From assembly GCA_964514665.1 (NCBI GenBank), contig CAZESH010000096.1:1-13277 (forward strand): DNA of 13,277 bases, read 5' to 3'. Each line of letters starts with the position of its first letter. Positions within the stretch are counted from its first letter, which is position 1. Source of the DNA: CAZESH01 sp964514665. Its GTDB lineage: Bacteria > Bacillota > Bacilli > Paenibacillales > KCTC-25726. A model generated the notes under the pieces. It saw nothing but the letters and a program-made list of their open reading frames with translations. It made no database searches and had not been told where the DNA came from. Of the stretch, positions 1 through 6,095 are shown in pieces. A program made the position numbers and the translations under genes.

Positions 1-25
1 GCTGCTGTTTTTAGCGGCGAGAAAT

Positions 26-55
26 AATGTAACATATCAAGCACTGACAAGTCAA
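26..55 (-). promoter_or_regulatory. Putative sigmaA promoter facing out of the window (candidate rRNA operon promoter)
   Basis: On the minus strand TTGACT (55-50) is followed after 18 bases by TACATT (31-26), preceded by TG at -15/-14 (extended -10). It lies about 70 bases beyond the bofA stop and points out of the left edge. In Bacillus subtilis the bofA gene is followed by the rrnA operon, so an rRNA promoter is the obvious candidate. The -10 matches the consensus at only 4 of 6 positions, and no part of 16S is in the window, so the assignment to rRNA is inference. Confidence 0.4.
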
Positions 56-127
56 CAACCGAAGGGCGGTAAAATCATGGTACATTCCCTCTTTATTACT
101 GTATGGCATTTGCCCTGAAGGGTGACG

Positions 128-385
128 CTAAAAAAACGCCAGCTTGATTCCTATCAGCATAAGCAGGCCCGGCATCCCCAATATGCCGACCGTCAAAACC
201 GTCACCAGGTTAACCGCAAGATGAAATTGATACGATTCCCCTATAATATTGACGATATACAGCAAGACAGCTGCCACAGCTATGTTCAACAGCATGTATG
301 TGAAATAGCGAAATTTAATTTTCGTGCGGAGCAGGGTAAAAGTCAAGGCAACTAATGAAACCACAAAAATAATTAACCAAATCAT
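128..385 (-). CDS. bofA: Pro-sigmaK processing inhibitor BofA
   Basis: 85 residues, almost entirely hydrophobic, close to the 87 of B. subtilis BofA. BofA sits in the outer forespore membrane with SpoIVFA. There it holds the intramembrane protease SpoIVFB inactive until engulfment signals arrive, which times SigmaK activation in the mother cell. Visible: a first membrane segment at residues 2-19, a second at about 28-49, and a C-terminal hydrophobic stretch with the family signature NLVT...GILGMPG (59-73). N46, N59 and T62 line up with N48, N61 and T64, which I recall as inhibitory residues in the B. subtilis protein. The ATG at 385 follows a GGTGAT-type ribosome binding site and lies 19 bases after the yaaL stop, so the two genes are probably one transcript. 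No terminator is visible after the TAG stop. Confidence 0.9.
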   Translation of the reverse strand: MIWLIIFVVSLVALTFTLLRTKIKFRYFTYMLLNIAVAAVLLYIVNIIGESYQFHLAVNLVTVLTVGILGMPGLLMLIGIKLAFF

Positions 386-404
386 TGATCATCACCACGA
401 TTGT

Positions 405-701
405 TCATATTGAACCGATTTTTTTTGCCGGATTTTGCCGCGTGTGAAGATTCGTTTTTCCTAAAGCATTCAGCTTTAGAATTTTGGCTTGCCGGAGAAG
501 AAGCTCATATCTTTTCTCAGCAGCCTCCAAAAGATAAATGGAGTAATCCACCTGATCCTGCCCGTGCGCTTCATCAAACTGACTTTGTGCCCGCAGCCAT
601 TCCGCCTTGGCTTTTTCAATCTCCCTAAACAGAACTGCCTGTTCTTCATTTAGAGGAGCATCTATATGCTTTTTCTTCCGCCAGCGATTAAACCAATTCA
701 T
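405..701 (-). CDS. yaaL: YaaL-like DUF2508 family protein
   Basis: 98 residues, small, charged and cytoplasmic, with no membrane segment. The start is the ATG at 701, which follows a strong AAGGAG 7 bases upstream. An upstream in-frame ATG at 746 would add 15 residues but has no ribosome binding site. The N-terminus is basic (WFNRWRKKK). The middle is an acidic and helical stretch, and the stretch around VDYSIYLLEAAEKRYELLL is the DUF2508/YaaL hallmark. The function is unknown in B. subtilis; the gene always sits between recR and bofA there, as here. It lies downstream of the recR terminator, so it and bofA should have their own promoter in the roughly 95 bases before it. I could not pick one convincingly. 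Orthology rests on motif and position. Confidence 0.85.
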   Translation of the reverse strand: MNWFNRWRKKKHIDAPLNEEQAVLFREIEKAKAEWLRAQSQFDEAHGQDQVDYSIYLLEAAEKRYELLLRQAKILKLNALGKTNLHTRQNPAKKIGSI

Positions 702-783
702 GCTCTCACTCCTTATCCCGCAAGCTTTCTTTACACGCTTATTCATACATATGGGACAAGGAGGAAAGTTTAGAACCCTTTTG

Positions 784-845
784 CAAATAAAAATAACCCG
801 CGAAAGTAAGCGGATTCGAAAACGAATCCGTCTGCTTTTGCGGGG
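784..845 (-). terminator. Rho-independent terminator after recR
   Basis: A long inverted repeat (arms about 797-818 and 823-844, loop of four bases) is followed on the minus strand by a T-rich tract (TTATTTTTATTT). The arms pair CCCGC with GCGGG at the base and CGGATTCG with CGAATCCG at the top, with a small mismatch between. It lies about 30 bases after the recR stop and marks the end of the dnaX-ybaB-recR operon. There is no T tract in the plus direction, so it acts on the minus strand. Confidence 0.85.
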
Positions 846-875
846 CTATCAGTGAAGGTGGTGAATGGGGAATGG

Positions 876-1472
876 CTATATTTCCCTTCGTCCTTCCAAC
901 GCTTTGGACAGTGTGACTTCATCGGCATATTCCAGATCTCCGCCTACAGGCAGCCCATGAGCGATTCGAGTGACCTTCAACCCGAAAGGTTTGACCAGCC
1001 GTGAAATGTACATCGCGGTAGCTTCCCCTTCGATATTCGGATTGGTCGCCAAAATCATCTCCTGAACCTTTTCATCGCCAAGCCGCTTCAACAGCTCAGC
1101 GACACGGATTTCATCCGGCCCCAGTCCCTCCATCGGGGAAATCGCCCCGTGAAGCACGTGGTAATAGCCTGCAAATTCTTTTGTTCTTTCCATGGCGACA
1201 AGGTCCTTTGGTTCCTGTACTACGCACAAGACAGAGCCGTCCCTGCTTTTGTCTTGACAAATGACGCAAGGATCGACATCGGTGATATTGCAGCATACAG
1301 AACAGAACTGAAGATTGCGCTTTACATTGACCAATGCCTTGGCAAAATCCAGAACGTCCTCTTCCTTCATATTCAAAACATGAAAAGCCAGTCTTCCGGC
1401 TGTCTTGATTCCTACACCGGGCAATCGGGTAAATGCGTCTATCAGCTTTGCAATCGGTTCCGGATAATACAA
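876..1472 (-). CDS. recR: Recombination mediator RecR
   Basis: 198 residues, the usual RecR length. RecR works with RecO (and RecF) to load RecA at single-strand gaps and stalled forks. Domains in order: helix-hairpin-helix at 17-33 (LPGVGIKTAGRLAFHVL); a four-cysteine zinc finger with C57, C60, C69 and C72; a Toprim domain at about 80-175 with E87 and the conserved NPNIEGEATAMYI stretch; and a C-terminal segment ending in GDLEYADEVTLSKALEGRRE. The start codon is TTG, preceded by AAGGAGAAGGGG. Translation from it gives the expected N-terminus (YYPEPIAKLIDAF), so the TTG is well supported. It lies 46 bases downstream of ybaB/ebfC and is the last gene of the dnaX operon, as in most bacteria. 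Confidence 0.97.
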   Translation of the reverse strand: MYYPEPIAKLIDAFTRLPGVGIKTAGRLAFHVLNMKEEDVLDFAKALVNVKRNLQFCSVCCNITDVDPCVICQDKSRDGSVLCVVQEPKDLVAMERTKEFAGYYHVLHGAISPMEGLGPDEIRVAELLKRLGDEKVQEMILATNPNIEGEATAMYISRLVKPFGLKVTRIAHGLPVGGDLEYADEVTLSKALEGRREI

Positions 1473-1518
1473 TGGATGAACCCCTTCTCCTTTATGTGTA
1501 CGTCAGACTGAACCGAAC

Positions 1519-1830
1519 CTAAAACAATCCGGGAATGTTCATTCCGCTCGTATACTTGCCCATATCTTGGTTGGCCAACTCATCTGCCTTGCTCATGGCG
1601 TCATTAACGGCGGTCATGACTAAATCCTGCAGCATTTCAACATCTTCCGGGTCAACCGCTTCCGGCTTGATCGCTATGCCCAGCACTTTCTTATGGCCAT
1701 TTAGCGTTACCGTTACGACACCGCCCCCTGCCGTTCCCTCAACCGTTTTGTTTGCCAATTCCTCTTGCGCCTTCAGCATTTGCTCCTGCATTTTTTTAAC
1801 TTGCTTCATCATCTGATTCATATTTTTCAT
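1519..1830 (-). CDS. YbaB/EbfC family nucleoid-associated protein
   Basis: 103 residues; the family is a small dimeric DNA-binding protein associated with the nucleoid (YaaK in B. subtilis). The N-terminus is methionine- and lysine-rich and helical (MMKQVKKMQEQMLKAQEEL). It is followed by the typical EGTAGGGVVTVTLNGHKKVLGIAI beta region (within 31-54), the PEDVEMLQDLVMTAVNDA helix, and the conserved C-terminal GMNIPGLF. The ATG at 1830 follows AAAGGAG at a good distance. It sits between dnaX and recR, the conserved order, and is surely co-transcribed with them. The family often helps recombination or repair, but its exact role is not settled. Confidence 0.95.
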   Translation of the reverse strand: MKNMNQMMKQVKKMQEQMLKAQEELANKTVEGTAGGGVVTVTLNGHKKVLGIAIKPEAVDPEDVEMLQDLVMTAVNDAMSKADELANQDMGKYTSGMNIPGLF

Positions 1831-1869
1831 GGATCAACACTCCTTTAAATGTATTAAAATGCCTTCCCT

Positions 1870-3633
1870 TTATTCGTCTTCTTTAATCACAACCATATCT
1901 TCCCCGAACAGTTCGATCGCCTCGTTGATCCACTCTTCCTTGTAACCGCCGGCGGGTTGTTCCTCAGGCTCCAGCTGCAGCACTTCTTGCGGAGTCTCCT
2001 CCATGCCGTCCGATTGAGCCTGCTCCCAATCCTTTAACATAAGGGTTTGCAGCTTAAGAGGCTGTCCGAAAACCTCAAGCATCACCTGCTCGATCACCTC
2101 TTTGTTTGCCGGCTTCTCCGTCGTGTTGCGATGGATCGTGTTCTTGAAGGCCACCAGCACGGTATCCTCGCTGCGGGATACGGGCTCGCCGTCCACCAGC
2201 CAGGCATGAACCGTAATTTTAGTATCCTTTACTTTGCTCAGCACGCTGCTCCATTGCAGCAAAATTTCCTTGAATTCACTTTTTCCCCGGGCCTTCACAA
2301 ATTCGGACAATTGCCCCGAGCTCACTTTTTTGATGAGACCGGCTGCAGGCTTGGCAGGAGTGGATTTTGCAACGATGGAATCCGCCGAAGCTTGGTAATT
2401 CTGGCCTTCAGCGGACTTGGGGACGGCTGCCGAAGACAACAAAGCTTGGACTTGGCTTTCCAAACGCAGCAATTTTTGCTCCAAATGTGCTGTTTGATCG
2501 AAAGAAGCAGCTGCTGCCGGAGCAGGCGGCCGCTCTTCCGTGGAATCGGACAGCCGGTTACAAACCTTCATCAAGGCGACTTCAAAGAGTATATGTGGCT
2601 GAGAAGCGTACTTCATCTCGTTTTGATACTGATTGAGCACTTCAATCATTTCAAATAATCGTTCACGATTAAAGCTTTCCGCCAACCGTTTCATTTCCGG
2701 CTCGACAACCATCCGCTGCTCCAAGGAGGCCTGCGGAATCATGCCGATCATCAGCAAGTCGCGAAAATAATGGATCAAACTTTCGATTCCTTTTTCAGCA
2801 CTTTTACCTTCAAGCATCCAACTCTCGATCATGTCAAGCACGGTTCCCAAATCGTAGGATTGAATCGCTGCAGCCATTTTCTGAAATTGTTCTGAAGAAA
2901 TGCCTCCGGTTACGGCTACCGCCTGTTCATAGCTGATCGTGTTGCCTGAAAAGGAAAGGATCTGGTCCAGCAAGCTTAGTGCATCCCGCATGTAGCCATC
3001 GGACAAACGAGCTACGTGCTGCAGCGCCCTCTCTTCCGCATCCAGCCCTTCCTGCTCACATATTCGACGCAGCCAGCTGATTTGATCGTCAATCTTGACC
3101 CGGCGAAAATCAAAGCGCTGGCATCTGGAAATGATGGTGACGGGCAGCTTGTGCGGTTCGGTCGTGGCCAAAATAAACATCACGTGGGGAGGCGGCTCTT
3201 CCAGCGTTTTCAGCAGTGCGTTAAATGCCCCGACAGTCAGCATGTGAACCTCGTCAATGATGTAAACCTTGCGCAGCACCTCGGTAGGTGCATATTTGAC
3301 TTTATCCCGGATATCGCGGATTTCGTCCACACCATTATTGGATGCGGCGTCAAGCTCGATCACGTCCATCAAGGAGCCTTCGGTTATTCTTCTGCAGACT
3401 TCGCATTCATTGCACGGCTCTTCTACCGATCCATGCTGACAATTGACGGCTTTCGCCAGTATTTTCGCCGCGCTTGTTTTTCCCGTTCCCCGCGGACCGC
3501 TGAAAAGATAAGCATGCGAAATGCGGCCTTCCTTCAACGAATTTTGCAAAGTTTGTATAATATGCGCTTGACCGACGATTTCCTGAAAGGTCTGAGGTCT
3601 CCAAGTTCGATATAACGCAATATGGTGATTCAT
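1870..3633 (-). CDS. dnaX: DNA polymerase III subunit gamma/tau (clamp loader)
   Basis: 587 residues, close to the B. subtilis length. DnaX is the ATPase of the clamp loader that opens and loads the beta sliding clamp and ties it to the replicative polymerase. Visible in order: Walker A GPRGTGKT (46-53); zinc-binding cysteines C65, C74, C77 and C80; Walker B IIDEVHML (125-132); sensor ATTEPHKLP (156-164); and the arginine finger motif SRCQRF (169-174). A proline- and alanine-rich linker (about 368-431) is followed by a tau-type C-terminal domain (about 432-587). The ATG at 3633 follows GAGAGGAAA. The gene heads the operon with ybaB and recR and has its own likely promoter in the 77-base gap after the kinase. 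Odd: a possible -1 frameshift heptamer at codons 450-451 would yield a 452-residue gamma-like product. Confidence 0.97.
   Translation of the reverse strand: MNHHIALYRTWRPQTFQEIVGQAHIIQTLQNSLKEGRISHAYLFSGPRGTGKTSAAKILAKAVNCQHGSVEEPCNECEVCRRITEGSLMDVIELDAASNNGVDEIRDIRDKVKYAPTEVLRKVYIIDEVHMLTVGAFNALLKTLEEPPPHVMFILATTEPHKLPVTIISRCQRFDFRRVKIDDQISWLRRICEQEGLDAEERALQHVARLSDGYMRDALSLLDQILSFSGNTISYEQAVAVTGGISSEQFQKMAAAIQSYDLGTVLDMIESWMLEGKSAEKGIESLIHYFRDLLMIGMIPQASLEQRMVVEPEMKRLAESFNRERLFEMIEVLNQYQNEMKYASQPHILFEVALMKVCNRLSDSTEERPPAPAAAASFDQTAHLEQKLLRLESQVQALLSSAAVPKSAEGQNYQASADSIVAKSTPAKPAAGLIKKVSSGQLSEFVKARGKSEFKEILLQWSSVLSKVKDTKITVHAWLVDGEPVSRSEDTVLVAFKNTIHRNTTEKPANKEVIEQVMLEVFGQPLKLQTLMLKDWEQAQSDGMEETPQEVLQLEPEEQPAGGYKEEWINEAIELFGEDMVVIKEDE
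2276..2287 (-). promoter_or_regulatory. Candidate programmed -1 frameshift site in dnaX
   Basis: On the minus strand the bases G GGA AAA (2287-2281) are in the phase required for a -1 slip (X XXY YYZ), with GGA and AAA as zero-frame codons 450 and 451. After the slip the next codons are AAG and then TGA (2278-2276), so the product would end at residue 452, just inside the tau-type C-terminal domain. In Escherichia coli dnaX a slip at A AAA AAG likewise reaches a stop almost at once and yields gamma. I see no strong stem-loop at the usual 5-9 base distance; a 5 bp hairpin lies about 20 bases downstream. A GAAGG lies a few bases upstream of the heptamer. It may be chance. Confidence 0.3.
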
Positions 3634-3685
3634 TTCGTTTCCTCTCCGATTCGGATGATTCGCTGCTTGTAATCCAACTTCTTAT

Positions 3686-3694
3686 ACTATACCA
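3686..3694 (-). promoter_or_regulatory. Probable dnaX promoter, extended -10
   Basis: TGGTATAGT on the minus strand (3694-3686) is an extended -10 element (TG-n-TATAGT) in the 77-base gap between the kinase stop and the dnaX ATG. I see no good -35. Its position, about 50 bases before the dnaX start, fits a sigmaA promoter that would let dnaX be transcribed independently of the kinase. No terminator is visible between the two genes, so read-through is also likely. Confidence 0.45.
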
Positions 3695-3710
3695 GAAATC
3701 CGCCGGCGCA

Positions 3711-5150
3711 TCACTGTTTTGCATAGGGAATACTGATTGTAAAAGTGGTCCCGTATCCCTTCGAAGCAACGCGGATCGTCCCCCCGATATCGTGAATGAT
3801 TCGCTGGCATACGGACAGCCCGAGACCCGTGCCGTCCTCTTTGGTTGTAAAGAAAGGATCGAAGATTTTATCAATCAAAAAAGCAGGAATCCCCGGCCCC
3901 GTATCATGAATCTCCACATTCACCTTTTGTTCTTCGCGATCGATTTTCTCGGTGATCGTCAGGATACCGCCCTCCACCATGGCTTCAATCCCGTTTTTGC
4001 AAATATTGAGGCAGACCTGCTTGAGCAATTCCCTGTCCGCCAAAACCGGCGGCAGCTTTGGCTCCGACTCATACTGAACCACAACACTGTGCAATATCGC
4101 CTCATTATTGATGATCGGTAATATTTCCCGCAGCACCGTAGAAATCTCGACAAGATCGAAAACAATGTTCTTCGGCTTGCTGAGCAGCAAAAATTCACTG
4201 ACCAGATCATTGATGCGATCGATTTCGGTCAGCATGATATCGGCGAAATTATGTTCTTTGTCCATGCCTTTTCCGAGCAGCGATTTTTTGAGTACCTGCA
4301 AAAAGCCTTTAATGGAGGTGAGCGGATTGCGAATCTCGTGCGCCGTGCCGGCAGCGATTTGTCCGATCATCGCCAAGCGATCGCTTCGCTGCACCTGCTG
4401 TTCCAACGAGCGCAAGTTGGTGACATCTTTGAAAATGACGTAGGCACCGACCAATTTCCCCTGATGATCCTTCAGTAGATTGGAATCCATCAGAAGCTCG
4501 AAGCGTTCTTGATTATTCATCCAAGAAACGGCATGATTGCGCACCACCATTCCGTCCAATATCGTTCGCAAGACGAGACGATGCTCGAGCGGGACAGCGT
4601 GAAACACCTCGTCCAAGGAACGATTGATCGTCTGTCCGCGCTCAACACCGAGAATCCTGCAGGCCATATCACTGATATCCACCAGCTTGAATTCCGTATT
4701 GATCAAAATCACGCCTAAATTGACATCCCGCAAGAAAGAGCCTGAAAATTGCTGCAGCAGGTTCAGGGAATAACACTGATTCAAATCATATAAGAATACA
4801 GCATAATAGACGTTGTCATCCAGAACTTTCAATTGATGCACCGAAAATTCACTGGAGACCTTTCCTTTATTTTTCAAGTATACGTTTGCAACCGGCAATT
4901 CCGAAAAACCATGCTGAATCATTTCCAAAAACCATTCGAGGGGTGAAGCTTGCGCTCCAATATCGATAATATCGGATACATTCATTTCACCGAGGTTCCC
5001 GTTCACATAGCCCAAACTGCTCAAGAGTTCATCATTCGCTTGGAGTACCGTTCCCGATTGATCAAAAACAATCGCCGCGCTGTGGCATTTTTGCAAAAAA
5101 ATGTTCAAATCCTTCAACGTAACATTGAAATGAATCATGTTTTGAATCAT
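3711..5150 (-). CDS. Soluble PAS-domain sensor histidine kinase, sporulation-kinase type
   Basis: About 479 residues with no membrane segment, so probably cytoplasmic. The N-terminal half holds two PAS-like regions (about 22-125 and 142-247; HSAAIVFDQSGTVLQAND and NLGVILINTEFKLVDISD are typical PAS openings). Then come a dimerisation and phosphoacceptor domain with H272 in AAGTAHEIRNPLTSIKGF, and an ATPase domain with N383/N387 (NICKNGIEAM), DTGPGIP (417-423), FDPFFTTK (431-438) and GTGLGL (441-446). Residue numbers count from the GTG at 5153. The H-box closely resembles B. subtilis KinA and related kinases that phosphorylate Spo0F. No response regulator is adjacent, so it is an orphan, and spo0F lies about 6 kb upstream in this window. 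The start is either GTG at 5153 or ATG at 5150; both share one GGAAGTGAT site, and I chose the ATG. The substrate is inferred, not shown. Confidence 0.88.
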   Translation of the reverse strand: MIQNMIHFNVTLKDLNIFLQKCHSAAIVFDQSGTVLQANDELLSSLGYVNGNLGEMNVSDIIDIGAQASPLEWFLEMIQHGFSELPVANVYLKNKGKVSSEFSVHQLKVLDDNVYYAVFLYDLNQCYSLNLLQQFSGSFLRDVNLGVILINTEFKLVDISDMACRILGVERGQTINRSLDEVFHAVPLEHRLVLRTILDGMVVRNHAVSWMNNQERFELLMDSNLLKDHQGKLVGAYVIFKDVTNLRSLEQQVQRSDRLAMIGQIAAGTAHEIRNPLTSIKGFLQVLKKSLLGKGMDKEHNFADIMLTEIDRINDLVSEFLLLSKPKNIVFDLVEISTVLREILPIINNEAILHSVVVQYESEPKLPPVLADRELLKQVCLNICKNGIEAMVEGGILTITEKIDREEQKVNVEIHDTGPGIPAFLIDKIFDPFFTTKEDGTGLGLSVCQRIIHDIGGTIRVASKGYGTTFTISIPYAKQ

Positions 5151-5239
5151 CACATATCACTTCCCGCGTCAGCATTGTTATATAAAATCTATATATGTAA
5201 AATTCTCTCTTCTCTGATTAATTTCCTTCAAGCGCGAAA

Positions 5240-5283
5240 AATGAAAAAACCCGCATCGCGTCACGAATCACACGATACGGGCT
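5240..5283 (-). terminator. Rho-independent terminator of the SRP RNA gene
   Basis: Arms CCCGTATCG and CGATGCGGG (5281-5273 and 5258-5250) form a 9 bp stem with one G-T pair, followed on the minus strand by TTTTTTCATTTTT. It begins about 20 bases after the mature 3' end of the SRP RNA. It separates the RNA from the downstream kinase, which must therefore start from its own promoter in the AT-rich 86 bases between 5154 and 5239. I could not assign one there. Confidence 0.9.
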
Positions 5284-5302
5284 TGTCTTAATATTCATGA
5301 TT

Positions 5303-5570
5303 ACCGTGCACCTGCCGTCGATAGCTGAGCTCCAAGCGATCCCGATGTTGACAGCTCGGGTTAGGCCACCCTTCGGCACATGATAATTCCTGCTTACGGC
5401 TGCTTCCTTCCAGACCTGACCGGGTTCACAGGCAATCATTGCGAAGGACCCGACCGTCAACGCTGTCGCACAAAGGTCAGACCTTACAACTCAGAACCTT
5501 GGACAGGAATTCGACCCCGCTATAGCGGATTGCGAGTACAGGGCACCGCTACCTCCCCGTCTAGCACGGT
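5303..5570 (-). ncRNA. ffs: Signal recognition particle RNA (large Bacillus-type scRNA)
   Basis: About 268 bases, the large type with an Alu domain found in Bacillales (271 in B. subtilis). The RNA core of SRP binds Ffh and targets ribosomes making membrane and secreted proteins. The 5' end ACCGTGC (5570-5564) pairs with the 3' end GCACGGT (5309-5303). Near the 5' end the Alu-domain stretch GGGGAGGTAGCGGTGCCCTGTA matches B. subtilis scRNA except that I quote from memory. The S domain carries the universal Ffh-binding helix 8 with GGTCAGGTCTGGAAGG and GAAGCAGCC (about 5421-5398), including the GGAA tetraloop. A consensus sigmaA promoter lies just upstream and a terminator just downstream. Open frames across it on either strand are spurious. 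In Bacillus this RNA precedes dnaX directly; here a kinase gene intervenes. Confidence 0.96.
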
Positions 5571-5577
5571 AGATTTA

Positions 5578-5606
5578 ATTATATCGGATTGCATTTTAAA
5601 TATCAA
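5578..5606 (-). promoter_or_regulatory. SigmaA promoter of the SRP RNA
   Basis: TTGATA (5606-5601), a 17-base spacer and a perfect TATAAT (5583-5578) on the minus strand. Transcription would start about 7 bases on, within one or two bases of the predicted RNA 5' end at 5570. It lies between the stop of the YhcN-like gene and the RNA. Strong consensus promoters are usual for this abundant RNA. Confidence 0.9.
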
Positions 5607-5640
5607 CCGAAAGTACGATTTGGCAAATGCACCATAATCA

Positions 5641-6024
5641 TCAACGAATGTGGATGCGGTAACGCGGCATATTAAAGGACAGCGCTTTTTGGGCTGTTGC
5701 GAATACTTGTTCAGCTTGCATTTGACTGAGATTATTTTGCAAATTTAGTTTGACATAAACGTCAGCGCCTTGAATGGAAATGCTCGAGCTTTTGATGCCT
5801 TCAATTTTATTCAGCGTTTGCCGCATCAGTTGGAAATCCTTGGAATAGGAATGATATCCGGGCGTAAGCGGGAGATTGGGATTGGCGTTGCTGACTCCCA
5901 TAAAGCCGTCTTCCCCATAGGAATCCGTTGTATTCTTGGAATCCCGGACATCATTCGTGCATGCCGCAAGGAATAATACAAGCAATGCCAATACGATAAT
6001 GGGCAGCCTTTTGCTGTAATTCAT
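5641..6024 (-). CDS. YhcN/YlaJ-like sporulation lipoprotein
   Basis: 127 residues. It begins with a lipoprotein signal peptide: basic MNYSKR, a hydrophobic core (8-20), and a lipobox LAAC with C22 as the lipidated residue. After a polar linker rich in N, D, S and G, the C-terminal half (about 62-127) resembles the YhcN/YlaJ spore lipoprotein domain. The key stretch is an amphipathic segment QLMRQTLNKIEGIKSSSISI followed by GADVYVKLNLQ and a helix with AEQVFATAQKAL. B. subtilis YhcN (189 residues) is a forespore-made inner spore membrane lipoprotein that aids outgrowth; this one is shorter. The ATG at 6024 follows GGGGG and seven T's, all of which also belong to the upstream terminator. A sigmaG-like promoter sits in that hairpin. 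The family call rests on weak similarity; lipoprotein status is clear. Confidence 0.65.
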   Translation of the reverse strand: MNYSKRLPIIVLALLVLFLAACTNDVRDSKNTTDSYGEDGFMGVSNANPNLPLTPGYHSYSKDFQLMRQTLNKIEGIKSSSISIQGADVYVKLNLQNNLSQMQAEQVFATAQKALSFNMPRYRIHIR

Positions 6025-6065
6025 AAAAAAACCCCCTTCGATAATAGATTGACCGAAAGGGGGTT
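6025..6065 (-). terminator. Rho-independent terminator of rpmE, overlapping the next gene's ribosome binding site
   Basis: On the minus strand AACCCCCTTTCG (6065-6054) and CGAAGGGGGTT (6040-6030) form a stem with one bulged T and a 13-base loop, followed by a run of seven T's (6031-6025) that ends at the base before the ATG of the YhcN-like gene. The GGGGG of the 3' arm is the only Shine-Dalgarno candidate for that gene. So the element ends rpmE transcripts and would hide the ribosome binding site in any read-through transcript. Confidence 0.85.
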
Positions 6066-6073
6066 CTCTATGC
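6045..6073 (-). promoter_or_regulatory. SigmaG-like forespore promoter inside the rpmE terminator
   Basis: GCATA (6073-6069), a 17-base spacer and CAATCTA (6051-6045) on the minus strand. The sigmaG consensus is GHATR, 17-18 bases, CATNHTA, so the only mismatch is the third base of the -10. The predicted start near 6038 lies past the 5' arm of the terminator hairpin, so the transcript would keep only the 3' arm, with its GGGGG free for ribosomes. YhcN in B. subtilis is sigmaG-dependent, which fits. The match is by eye and untested. Confidence 0.5.
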
Positions 6074-6095
6074 GGTTTCTTTTTTGGAAAAAAGC

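Noticed and set aside
702..746. Longer yaaL start at the ATG at 746
   Set aside because: No Shine-Dalgarno precedes it on the minus strand, while the ATG at 701 has AAGGAG at ideal spacing and gives the family's usual length.
747..775. AAGGAGG on the plus strand near 759 as the ribosome binding site of a plus-strand gene
   Set aside because: No start codon follows at a usable distance, and the frames nearby are shadows or run into the recR terminator.
2323..2333. Six-A run in dnaX (codons 435-436, KK) as a frameshift site
   Set aside because: The codon phase is C AAA AAA, which does not fit X XXY YYZ, and six bases is short for transcript slippage; the nearby G GGA AAA site is a better candidate.
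2047..3615. Long plus-strand open frames opposite dnaX (2047-2658, 3016-3615) and similar ones opposite murA, rho and the radical SAM gene
   Set aside because: They are shadows of well-supported minus-strand genes, with no ribosome binding sites or recognisable domains.
3407..3874. Minus-strand frame overlapping the 3' end of the kinase gene and the 5' end of dnaX
   Set aside because: It runs out of frame through both conserved proteins and has no supported start; it is a chance open frame.
5154..5239. Kinase promoter in the AT-rich gap, tested for sigmaA, sigmaH and sigmaE patterns
   Set aside because: Several TATA-like hexamers occur, but none pairs with a -35 at the right distance; a promoter must exist after the SRP terminator, but I cannot place it.
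5218..5637. Open reading frames on both strands across the SRP RNA and its terminator (5218-5460 minus, 5380-5637 plus)
   Set aside because: They overlap the Ffh-binding helix, the paired RNA ends and the terminator; the sequence is explained by the RNA, and the translations resemble no protein.
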